Below are positions 1-5,951 of a DNA stretch of 7,097 nt, in pieces. Positions within the stretch are counted from its first letter, which is position 1, and each line of letters begins with the position of its first letter. The stretch comes from an uncultured Clostridia bacterium. Its GTDB lineage: Bacteria > Bacillota > Clostridia > Oscillospirales > Acutalibacteraceae. The position numbers were made by a program, and so were the translations under genes. The notes beneath the pieces are model-generated. The model did not search any database, was not told the DNA's origin, and saw only the letters and a program-made list of their open reading frames with translations. The stretch lies in assembly GCA_904420155.1 (NCBI GenBank), contig CAJFUH010000199.1:1-7097 (forward strand), written 5' to 3'.

Positions 1-135
1 ATTGCCCGATTTGATTTAATTGAAAATCGTTTTATTTCTCGCCGGATTTCCCGTCTGAGACCGTAAATGTGTTACCCATGTCCTTGGTACATTTATTACT
101 TAACTCTCCAAAAAGTGTTACCTATGTCCTTGACA
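1..135 (+). mobile_element. Possible right end of an insertion sequence (partial)
   Basis: Two direct repeats of the form GTGTTACCYATGTCCTTG lie 46 bp apart at 69-86 and 115-132, and the outer copy runs into TTGACA at 131-135. Repeated terminal motifs like this are typical of IS21-type and related DDE elements. The first frame is open from base 1 to a TAA at 64-66 (ending in residues RRISRLRP), just inside the first repeat, which is where the tail of a transposase gene would sit. Only 22 codons are visible, so this openness could be chance. If the reading is right, the element lies to the left of the window and ends near 135. The IS family is not certain, and there is no matching left end or target duplication in view. 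Confidence 0.4.
69..132 (+). repeat. Pair of 18-bp direct repeats, 46-bp period
   Basis: The copies at 69-86 and 115-132 differ at one base only (C77 versus T123). The spacing of about four and a half helical turns would place transposase-binding sites on nearly opposite faces of the DNA. They are the main evidence for the insertion sequence end described above. Confidence 0.75.
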
Positions 136-158
136 TGTACATCGCTAGGGTTCCCCAC

Positions 159-187
159 GGCCAAACCGTCCCCCGGACGGTTTGGCC
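159..187. repeat. Perfect 13-bp inverted repeat with 3-nt loop
   Basis: GGCCAAACCGTCC at 159-171 is matched exactly by its reverse complement at 175-187, with CCC between them. No T-run follows on either strand, so it is not a standard intrinsic terminator. It opens the GC-rich palindrome block next to the insertion sequence end. Confidence 0.75.
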
Positions 188-433
188 TCCCCTCTTGAGT
201 TTGTGGGATGCTTGGGGATTTCGCCCATTGCGATGGGCGCGGAAGGGCTCCGCCCCTCCACCCCGCAAGCTTTTGAAAAAGCTTGAGCAAAACTTTTATG
301 TTTCGGCGCGGGAGACCTAGTTTCTTTTTAGGGTAGCCCCAGAGCGCGGCATGCCTGCCGCAGGTGTAAAAAGGCGGACGAGACTTTCACGTTTCATGGC
401 GTGCGACTCACAACAATTTTTTTAAGATCTTCC
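188..433. repeat. Gene-free GC-rich block of short palindromes
   Basis: This stretch has no convincing gene. It holds a series of perfect hairpins: CGCCCAT/ATGGGCG at 222-239, GGGC/GCCC at 245-255, CAAGCTTTT/AAAAGCTTG at 266-285 and GCGGCA/TGCCGC at 346-361. The stretch around 240-300 has the look of the dispersed intergenic repeats common in Clostridia of the gut; that is recognition from memory, not a search. It lies downstream of the marR gene on the minus strand. None of the hairpins is followed by a U-run in that direction, so I cannot point to the operon's terminator. Reading frames across it have low plausibility and are not called. Confidence 0.5.
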
Positions 434-868
434 TCAAAAAGATTCTTCCAAATTTTTTCGGATTTTTTGCAATCCCTCCCATACCTTTTCCATTTCCTCA
501 AGGGAAAAATCTTTCCAAATGGTTTGATCCAGCTCTACAAATGTCTTGTGCACCTCTTGGGCGGTTTCCCTCCCTTTTTCCGTCAGCACAATGCGATAAG
601 AGCGGCGGCAGTCCGGCGGCCTCCGGCGTATCAACAGGCCGGATTTTTCCATATGGTCCAGGGTTCGGGACAGCGTCGTCACTTCCAGGAAACAAGCGTC
701 CGCCAGTTCTTTCTGGGTAATGTCCTCTTTTTTCAGTAAATAGTTGAGAATGCGGGGCTGCCCCTGTCCCAGAGTTAGGCCCAGCTGGATAAAGCGGGGC
801 TGTAACAGCCGGCGGCGGGCCTGGTCGATGGCGACCAATGTTTCTCTCACTTCCGCTTGATTTTTCAT
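434..868 (-). CDS. MarR-family transcriptional regulator
   Basis: A 144-aa DNA-binding protein of the MarR winged-helix family, usual length for these dimeric repressors. The helix-turn-helix region covers about residues 35-100: 'ITQKELADACFLEVTTLSRT' (50-69) is the recognition part, followed by a helix DHMEKSGLL and the wing with the family pattern D86-x-R-x-x-x-x-x-x-L-T-x-x-G (RRPPDCRRSYRIVLTEKG). The terminal helices (about 1-30 and 105-144) would form the dimer interface. Cys59 and Cys87 lie in or near the DNA-binding part. A ribosome site AAAGGGGGG ends about 5 nt before the ATG and overlaps the stop of the upstream exporter gene, only 12 nt away, so it is the last gene of the exporter operon. 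I infer that it represses the promoter at 4527-4555, where two operator-like repeats lie. Its ligand is unknown, though often it is a substrate of the neighbouring exporter. Confidence 0.92.
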   Translation of the reverse strand: MKNQAEVRETLVAIDQARRRLLQPRFIQLGLTLGQGQPRILNYLLKKEDITQKELADACFLEVTTLSRTLDHMEKSGLLIRRRPPDCRRSYRIVLTEKGRETAQEVHKTFVELDQTIWKDFSLEEMEKVWEGLQKIRKNLEESF

Positions 869-880
869 ACAGGCCCCCCT

Positions 881-2746
881 TTACTCCAATTCAAACTGGC
901 CGGTATACAATTGGTAATACCTGCCCTTTTGCTCCAACAGTTCGTCATGATCCCCGCGTTCAATCACTTTACCTTTTTCCAGCACCAGAATGGCCTTGGC
1001 ATTCCGGACCGTAGATAGGCGGTGGGCGATGACAAAAACGGTGCGCCCCTGCATGAGCGCATCCATGCCCTGTTCGATGAGTTTTTCCGTACGGGTATCG
1101 ATGGAGCTGGTGGCTTCATCCAGCACCAGTACCGGCGGGCGGGAAATGGCCGCCCGGGCGATAGAGAGCAATTGGCGTTGTCCCTGGGATAAATTGGCCC
1201 CGTCGCTGTAAAGCATGGTCTGGTATCCCTCCGGCAACCGCCGGATAAAGGAATGGGCGTTGGCCAGTTTAGCGGCGGCCACCACCTCTTCGTCGGTAGC
1301 GTCCAGCCGCCCATACCGGATATTATCCGCGATCGTCCCGGTAAACAGGTGCGTATCCTGAATGACCATGGAAAGGGATTTTCGCAAATCGTCTTTTTTG
1401 ATATCCCGCACGTCAATACCGTCGTAGGTGATGGTTCCACCGTCAATCTCATAAAACCGGTTGATCAAATTGACAATGGTGGTTTTTCCCGCGCCGGTGG
1501 AGCCTACAAAGGCGATCTTTTGCCCCGGCTTGGCGTAAAGGCTGATATCCTGCAATATTTTTTTGTGGGGCGTATAGCCAAAAGTCACCCCGAAAAAACG
1601 CACGTCCCCCTTTAAGGGGATCAGTTCTGTAGAACCGTCCGGCATGGGATACTTCCAGGCAAACTGCCCGCTGTGCTCCGGGCACTCTTCCCGGCTGCCG
1701 TCCTCATGAATGATAACGTTGCACAGGGTTACAACGCCCTCGTCCACCTCCGGCTGTTCTTCCATCATGTCGAAAATGCGTTCCGCGCCGGACAAGGCGG
1801 ACAACAGGAAATTGATCTGCTGGGTAAATTGGTTGAGGGGCATGGCGCTTTGCCGGACGTAGACCAGATAGGCGGACAAGCCGCCCAAATCCATGATGCC
1901 GCCTAGTACAAACAGGCCGCCTACACAGGCGGATACTGCATAATTGATGTAGGACAAGCTGACAATGGTAGGGATCATCATACTGGAATAGCTGAGCGCT
2001 TTTGTGGACGCTTTGCGCAGGCGTTCGTTGCGCTTGCAAAATTCTTCAAAGTCCTGGTTCTCGTGGTTGAATACCTTTTCCACTTTCTGCCCGCTGACCA
2101 TCTCTTCCACAAATCCGTTGATACTGCCCAAACTCTCTTGCTGTTCTGTAAAAAAGCGTTTGCTTCTTTTGCCGTTAAATTTGATAAAGACCACCATAGC
2201 CGCCAAAAAGGCGATGACAATCAGGGAAAGCCAGAAATTCAAAACAATCAGCATGGTGATGGTTCCTGCTACCATAATGGCGCTTTGGATCAGCATGGCG
2301 AAACTGTTGTTGAGGGCCTCCGTCAGGGTATCCACATCGTTGGTAAACCGGCTCATCAGCTCCCCGTGGGTATGGACGTCAAAATAGGAGAGGGGCAGAT
2401 CCTGGGTGCGGTGGAAGAGATCGGACCGGATCTCACTGACCACCCGCTGGGATGTGCGCACCATGAGCTGGTTGTAGCCCCAGGTTGCCAACACTCCCAC
2501 GCCGTACATCAGGCCCATCCCGATCAGCGCCCAGATAAGCCCTTGGATGTCCCCGGGCAAAATGTAATCGTTGATAATGGGGCGCAGGAGATAAGTCCCC
2601 ATAATATTCGCCATACTGCTGATGAGCACCAAAATCGCCACCGCCAGCAGGGCAAATTTATGGATGCCCAGATAGTGCATCAAACGTTTGAGGGTTTTTC
2701 CGGTATTCCGGGGACGTTTTCCCGAAGCGTTTACAGGGGATGCCAT
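881..2746 (-). CDS. ABC exporter half-transporter, catalytic subunit
   Basis: A 621-aa type IV ABC exporter subunit (membrane domain fused to ATPase), partner of the gene just upstream. The membrane domain covers about residues 30-320, with hydrophobic segments near 31-55, 68-90, 147-190 and 255-312. The ATPase domain follows from about 380: Walker A GSTGAGKT (415-422), Q-loop Gln463, signature LSQGQ (519-523), Walker B VLVLDE with catalytic Glu544, D-loop SSID (547-550) and switch His575. Its own Walker motifs are complete, but its signature carries Gln for the first Gly, which weakens the partner's ATP site. This is the BmrD/LmrD/TM288-like role. A linker of about 45 residues (333-378) separates the two domains. 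The start is the ATG that overlaps the previous stop (TAATG), with AAGGAG 10 nt upstream. The frame stays open for 97 more codons, but that part lies inside the other gene and has no membrane-protein character. Substrate unknown; drugs, lipids or peptides are possible. Confidence 0.93.
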   Translation of the reverse strand: MASPVNASGKRPRNTGKTLKRLMHYLGIHKFALLAVAILVLISSMANIMGTYLLRPIINDYILPGDIQGLIWALIGMGLMYGVGVLATWGYNQLMVRTSQRVVSEIRSDLFHRTQDLPLSYFDVHTHGELMSRFTNDVDTLTEALNNSFAMLIQSAIMVAGTITMLIVLNFWLSLIVIAFLAAMVVFIKFNGKRSKRFFTEQQESLGSINGFVEEMVSGQKVEKVFNHENQDFEEFCKRNERLRKASTKALSYSSMMIPTIVSLSYINYAVSACVGGLFVLGGIMDLGGLSAYLVYVRQSAMPLNQFTQQINFLLSALSGAERIFDMMEEQPEVDEGVVTLCNVIIHEDGSREECPEHSGQFAWKYPMPDGSTELIPLKGDVRFFGVTFGYTPHKKILQDISLYAKPGQKIAFVGSTGAGKTTIVNLINRFYEIDGGTITYDGIDVRDIKKDDLRKSLSMVIQDTHLFTGTIADNIRYGRLDATDEEVVAAAKLANAHSFIRRLPEGYQTMLYSDGANLSQGQRQLLSIARAAISRPPVLVLDEATSSIDTRTEKLIEQGMDALMQGRTVFVIAHRLSTVRNAKAILVLEKGKVIERGDHDELLEQKGRYYQLYTGQFELE

Positions 2747-4473
2747 TATAATCCCGCTCCTTCCCGTTGAGAATGATAAATATCCTGATAGATGGCGTTG
2801 GTTTTCAAAAGGGTCTCGTGGGTGCCGATGGCGTCGATTTTTCCATCGTCCAGGATGATGATCTGATCCGCATGGGCTACTGAAGAAATCCGTTGTGCAA
2901 TAATAATTTTCGTAGTGCCCGGCAGGCATTCCGCCAACCCCTGGCGGATCTTCGCTTCGGTGGCCGTATCTACGGCGCTGGTGGAATCGTCCAAAATCAG
3001 CACTTTGGGCTTTTTCAGAATGGCGCGGGCGATGCACAGGCGCTGTTTTTGTCCGCCGGATACGTTGACGCCCCCTTGCCCCAGGTCGGTGTCATACCCA
3101 TTTTCCAGGCGGTCAATGAATTCATCCACGCAGGCGATACGGCACGCTTCCTCGATTTCTTCCTGGGTGGCGTCCTCCTTGCCCCAGCGCAGGTTATCCC
3201 GCACCGTGCCGCTGAACAGGGTGTTTTTCTGCAATACCATGGCAATGGCGTCCCGCAGATGGCGCAAAGGGTATTCCTTAACCGGGCGGCCGTCCACCCT
3301 TACCGTGCCTTCCGTGACGTCATATAGGCGGGGAATCAGTTGTACCAATGTGGACTTGGCGGAACCGGTGGGGCCTATAATGCCCACCGTCTGCCCGGGA
3401 TCGATATGGAAGGAGATATCCGACAGCACTTTTTCTTCAGCGTCTTTTTGGTATTGGAAAGAGACATGATCAAAAGAAATTTCCCCTCTCTCTACAGAGA
3501 CGTCTTTGGCCTCGTCGTCGTTGAGGTCCGGTTTTTCATCCATCACTTCCATGATCCGGCGGCCGGAAGCCAGGGAGCGGGTGAACATCAGGAATACGTT
3601 GGAAATCATCATCAAAGAGTTGAGCACTTGAAGGACGTAACTCAAAAACCCGGTGAGTTCCCCCACTTCCATGGAACCCACCCGGATCATCTGCCCGCCA
3701 AACCACAGGATACATAGGATGGTGGCGTACATCACCAGCTGCATGGCCGGCATATTGAGGGCGGCCAGACGGAAAGCCCGTTCGGAATGGTTGCGCAAGG
3801 TGAGGTTGCCTTCCTCAAATTTTGCAATTTCATAATCCCTGCGCACATAAGCTTTTACCACCCGGATCGCGGTGAGGTTTTCCTGGATAATCCTGTTTAC
3901 CAGGTCGATGGCGCCTTGCATTTTGCTGTACAGAGGACGCACTTTGCGGATGATCAAAAATAACAAGACCCCCAACAGCGGGGCCGCCACCAAAAATACC
4001 AGCGCTAACCTGGCGTTGATAAAAAAAGATACGATGATAGCGGTAATCATCATCACCGGCGCCCGGCATGCGGGACGCAGGCCCGTGGATACTGAATTTT
4101 GGATGGTGGTTACATCGCTGGTCAGGCGGGTGATCAAGGACGATGTGCGGAAATGGTCGGTATTGGCGAAAGAAAATTCCTGCACCTTGCGGTATTCCGC
4201 TTTTCTGAGTTCCGCCCCCAGCCCCTGCCCGCATACTGCGGAAAAGCGGGAGCCCCCCACGCCGAATACCAGGGAAAGCAGCGCGCAGAAAAGCATCAGG
4301 GCCCCTTGCTGGAAGATATACGATCGATCTCCATATTGGACGCCGATGTCGATGATATCCGCCATGATGAGGGGAATAATCAGTTCAAACATGGTTTCCA
4401 GCACGACACAGACCACCGCCATCACCGCATATTTCCGGTATGGCCTCATATAGGAGAAAATTCGTCTGAGCAT
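2746..4473 (-). CDS. ABC exporter half-transporter, degenerate-site subunit
   Basis: A 575-aa ABC exporter subunit, first gene of the operon. Hydrophobic segments lie near residues 15-36, 56-75, 138-155, 158-176, 245-262 and 272-295, the six helices expected. The ATPase domain starts about 330: Walker A GPTGSAKS (367-374, Ala372 for the usual Gly), Q-loop Gln415, intact signature VSGGQ (471-475), Walker B VLILDD with Asp496 in place of the catalytic Glu, and Gln527 in place of the switch His. These are the hallmarks of the non-hydrolysing half of heterodimers such as BmrCD, LmrCD and TM287/288. With the next gene it should form one heterodimer with one active site. The start chosen is the ATG at 4473: AGGAG lies 8 nt upstream and the sequence MLRRIFSYMRPYRKY is a typical N-terminus. 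An in-frame ATG at 4524 falls inside the operator, about where transcription should begin, and is unlikely. Confidence 0.93.
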   Translation of the reverse strand: MLRRIFSYMRPYRKYAVMAVVCVVLETMFELIIPLIMADIIDIGVQYGDRSYIFQQGALMLFCALLSLVFGVGGSRFSAVCGQGLGAELRKAEYRKVQEFSFANTDHFRTSSLITRLTSDVTTIQNSVSTGLRPACRAPVMMITAIIVSFFINARLALVFLVAAPLLGVLLFLIIRKVRPLYSKMQGAIDLVNRIIQENLTAIRVVKAYVRRDYEIAKFEEGNLTLRNHSERAFRLAALNMPAMQLVMYATILCILWFGGQMIRVGSMEVGELTGFLSYVLQVLNSLMMISNVFLMFTRSLASGRRIMEVMDEKPDLNDDEAKDVSVERGEISFDHVSFQYQKDAEEKVLSDISFHIDPGQTVGIIGPTGSAKSTLVQLIPRLYDVTEGTVRVDGRPVKEYPLRHLRDAIAMVLQKNTLFSGTVRDNLRWGKEDATQEEIEEACRIACVDEFIDRLENGYDTDLGQGGVNVSGGQKQRLCIARAILKKPKVLILDDSTSAVDTATEAKIRQGLAECLPGTTKIIIAQRISSVAHADQIIILDDGKIDAIGTHETLLKTNAIYQDIYHSQREGAGL

Positions 4474-4495
4474 GATCAAAACTCCTGTCCATATA

Positions 4496-4541
4496 AAATG
4501 AGCATACAATAATTGTATATGCAACTATTGTATGCTCATTT
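4496..4541. promoter_or_regulatory. Probable MarR operator: 16-bp inverted repeat with two nested sites
   Basis: The arms 4496-4511 and 4526-4541 are exact reverse complements (16 bp, 14-nt spacer). Inside them lie two abutting 15-bp units: ATACAATAATTGTAT at 4504-4518, a perfect palindrome about its central A, and ATGCAACTATTGTAT at 4519-4533, which matches the first at 12 of 15 positions. MarR proteins bind palindromes of this size and AT-rich ATTGTAT type. The second unit covers the -10 box, so binding should block RNA polymerase. That the repressor is the MarR protein at the end of this operon is an inference from position. Confidence 0.7.
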
Positions 4542-4555
4542 ATTTTCTTTGTCAA
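4527..4555 (-). promoter_or_regulatory. Promoter of the ABC exporter-marR operon
   Basis: On the minus strand TTGACA (4555-4550) is followed after exactly 17 nt by TACAAT (4532-4527), a near-consensus housekeeping promoter. Transcription should begin near 4520, about 45 nt before the ATG at 4473. The -10 box lies within the operator repeat, and the -35 box lies just outside it. Confidence 0.8.
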
Positions 4556-4885
4556 TCTAGGAAATGCAAGAAAATTTGGGAATAAAATGCTTATATATTT
4601 TTGCTTAAAATTAAGCTGATTATTGACATAATTTATAATATTTGATACCGTAGAATTAATTTAAGATAACAATATAACAATAGAGGATCTATACGAATAT
4701 TTTATCCTTCCTGGTATGTACGGAATTTCATACATGGAATCAAGGGGTGGAAACTTGTCTAATCCCGGAACCGTTATATGATTGCCCATATCCAAACAGC
4801 AGGATGCGTTATTACGCCCGCTCTTAGATCATCAGGAAAGTTTTTCTCCTGCTGTCAATATTCCATAGAAAGGGGAGAAAATATT
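4556..4885 (+). promoter_or_regulatory. AT-rich promoter region and long leader of the secreted-protein gene
   Basis: This spacer separates the divergent exporter operon from the plus-strand gene. It holds a palindrome GCTTAA-AA-TTAAGC (4603-4616), a perfect TTGACA (4623-4628) and a perfect TATAAT (4634-4639). These two boxes are too close to form one promoter; TATAAT with TTAAGC 17 nt upstream (4611-4616) is one choice, and TTGACA with the weak TACCGT at 4646 is another. Transcription from near 4646 gives a leader of about 240 nt. Short helices are possible at 4684-4708 (AGGAT/ATCCT), 4714-4733 (GTATG/CATAC), 4744-4766 and 4776-4791. The last part has competing helices that involve the ribosome site, described separately. 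Confidence 0.45.
4796..4881 (+). promoter_or_regulatory. Candidate translational switch in the leader
   Basis: ACAGCAGGA (4796-4804) is perfectly complementary to TCCTGCTGT (4847-4855). The overlapping segment TTTTCTCC (4842-4849) is perfectly complementary to GGAGAAAA (4874-4881), which contains the ribosome site of the gene starting at 4886. The two helices share 4847-4849 and cannot form together. A third short option, CAGGA (4833-4837) with TCCTG (4847-4851), also competes. This is the layout of a sequester/anti-sequester pair, but it is predicted by eye only and no known aptamer is recognised upstream. Confidence 0.35.
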
Positions 4886-5473
4886 TTGAAGAATAAAAAG
4901 TGGCTGTTATCCATTTTGATTTTGATTACAATCGGCCTGATATGCGTTCCAAAAGGGAGCCCTGCCGCTGATTCTACTGTTCCCATCAAAGTGTTTCATC
5001 ATTCCAAAGAAATGGCTGTTATAAAGAATCAGGAAAGGGATTCGGATTCTTTGTTTGTTCAGACCATAATAAACGGGTCCCGGTTATATCAAAAGATAAA
5101 CCGGAATGATGTTTTAGCGGTCAACGAAAACGAAAAGGAGCCTATTGTTATTGAAGTGGATCGGGGTCTCAGGTTGGTAGATTTAAAGTACGACTATCTT
5201 CTTTATCAGTATGATGGCTCCATTCCTAAAAGAGAGAGCGATTTGAGACACCCATTTTATCCGACAAGAGAAGCTGCGTTTCAAAAAAAGGACGGTAAAT
5301 ATATGACATATCTTCCTAACGATAGAGATTATATGCTTTTTTTGAGTAGTCAGACCTATTTAGCTTACGTTTATACAGCCACTTTAAAAGGCAATGGGGG
5401 AACTTTTATTTACAATTTTATGATTCCGAGAGCTTATTTTACTTATGATACCGAAAGCTTGCAAGATAACTGA
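4886..5473 (+). CDS. Secreted protein of unknown function
   Basis: A 195-aa protein with a TTG start; AGGGGAG (4871-4877) lies 8 nt upstream. The first residues, KNKKWLLSILILITIGLICVP, form a classical signal peptide with likely cleavage in SPA-A-D (after Ala27 or Ala28). Cys20 is not in a convincing lipobox, so the product is probably released or wall-associated rather than a lipoprotein. The mature part (about 167 residues) has no cysteine, is rich in Tyr, Asp and Lys, and alternates short hydrophobic strands with turns (KYDYLLYQYDG, DRDYMLFLSSQTYLAYVY, FIYNFMIPRAYFTYD), suggesting a small beta-rich domain. I do not recognise a family; the DRDYMLFL stretch faintly recalls the EYLLFL motif of some secreted Firmicutes proteins. 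Its codons are visibly more AT-rich than those of the exporter genes. The frame is open upstream to an ATG at 4778, but that start has no ribosome site and would put 36 extra residues before the signal peptide. Confidence 0.7.
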   Translation: MKNKKWLLSILILITIGLICVPKGSPAADSTVPIKVFHHSKEMAVIKNQERDSDSLFVQTIINGSRLYQKINRNDVLAVNENEKEPIVIEVDRGLRLVDLKYDYLLYQYDGSIPKRESDLRHPFYPTREAAFQKKDGKYMTYLPNDRDYMLFLSSQTYLAYVYTATLKGNGGTFIYNFMIPRAYFTYDTESLQDN

Positions 5474-5523
5474 TATACTTAATCCGGTTTTGAACCAGGG
5501 AAAAGGAAGGGAGCGGCGCGGCC

Positions 5524-5579
5524 GAGGTATGACGGCGAGTTGAGCGGGTTCAGCCGCTCATTTTGAGCCGGCATACTTC
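5524..5579. repeat. 56-nt imperfect hairpin element
   Basis: The outer stem pairs 5524-5531 with 5572-5579 (8 pairs, one G-U). After an A-G mismatch come four more pairs (5533-5536 with 5567-5570), then an internal loop, then TGAGCGG/CCGCTCA (5541-5547 with 5554-5560) around a 6-nt loop. No T-run follows, so it is more like a REP or MITE-type palindrome than a terminator. It begins 50 nt after the secreted-protein gene and could still act as a 3' end or stabilising hairpin for that transcript. Confidence 0.55.
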
Positions 5580-5600
5580 CCGGGCTTTCTTAGGAGACCC

Positions 5601-5696
5601 GCCGCAGCGGCCTTTGTAGGGGGTTCAAAGGGGGAAAACATGATTCCCCCCTTTGCGGTCTCTTTGCCTCCTTTCTCTGGCGGCAGAGAAAGGAGG
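5601..5696. repeat. Cluster of three further palindromes
   Basis: Three inverted repeats follow one another: GCCGC-A-GCGGC (5601-5611), CAAAGGGGG/CCCCCTTTG (5626-5634 with 5647-5655) and a perfect CCTCCTTTCTCT/AGAGAAAGGAGG (5667-5678 with 5685-5696) around GGCGGC. Together with the 56-nt hairpin they make a gene-free block similar in style to that at 159-361. These are likely dispersed intergenic repeats. A reading frame on the minus strand across this block is an artefact of it. Confidence 0.6.
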
Positions 5697-5889
5697 AGCC
5701 CGCGCGGCTTGAGCGCAACTAGAAATAAGCTTCCGATAAAGGAGAGCGTTTTGAGTAAAAATTAAAAAACAGAATAAAAACTTGATCTGATTTCCCAAAG
5801 GATCATCATGATCTGGATCAGTTGTATTCAAGCCTTTCCAGTCGTTCTAAAAAGGTAATAGAAATATGTATTTGATAGAGAATAGATAG
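5697..5889. other. AT-rich spacer without a gene
   Basis: Nothing coding is visible here. The only marked structure is a perfect 13-bp palindrome GATCAT-C-ATGATC at 5801-5813, within a stretch containing several GATC and GATCTG repeats (about 5783-5820). No promoter or reading frame points to it, so any function as a protein-binding site is speculative. Confidence 0.4.
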
Positions 5890-5918
5890 AAAAAAGGCCC
5901 GGTTTGAACCGGGCCTTT
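5890..5918 (-). terminator. Intrinsic terminator of the cytidylate kinase-like gene
   Basis: GGCCCGGTT (5896-5904) pairs exactly with AACCGGGCC (5907-5915), closing a tight GC-rich hairpin. On the minus strand it is followed by six T (5895-5890). It lies about 35 nt past the stop codon of the minus-strand gene ending at 5952. On the plus strand TTTCCTGTTTT follows, so it may work weakly in both directions. Confidence 0.9.
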
Positions 5919-5951
5919 CCTGTTTTGTTCTTGACAAAAGTCAAAAGACGT

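Noticed and set aside
96..320. Small frames on both strands across the left palindrome block
   Set aside because: They run through inverted repeats and the insertion sequence end, lack ribosome sites and show no protein-like composition.
2747..3037. 97-codon upstream extension of the second exporter gene
   Set aside because: It lies in another frame of the first exporter gene, is rich in His, Arg and Pro with no family likeness, and the TAATG start with AAGGAG is far better.
4474..4524. Longer version of the first exporter gene starting at the ATG at 4524
   Set aside because: The extra 17 codons cover the operator and lie at or before the expected transcription start; the ATG at 4473 has AGGAG 8 nt upstream and a typical exporter N-terminus.
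4778..4885. ATG start 36 codons upstream for the secreted protein
   Set aside because: No ribosome site precedes it and it would bury the signal peptide; TTG at 4886 has a strong site at correct spacing.
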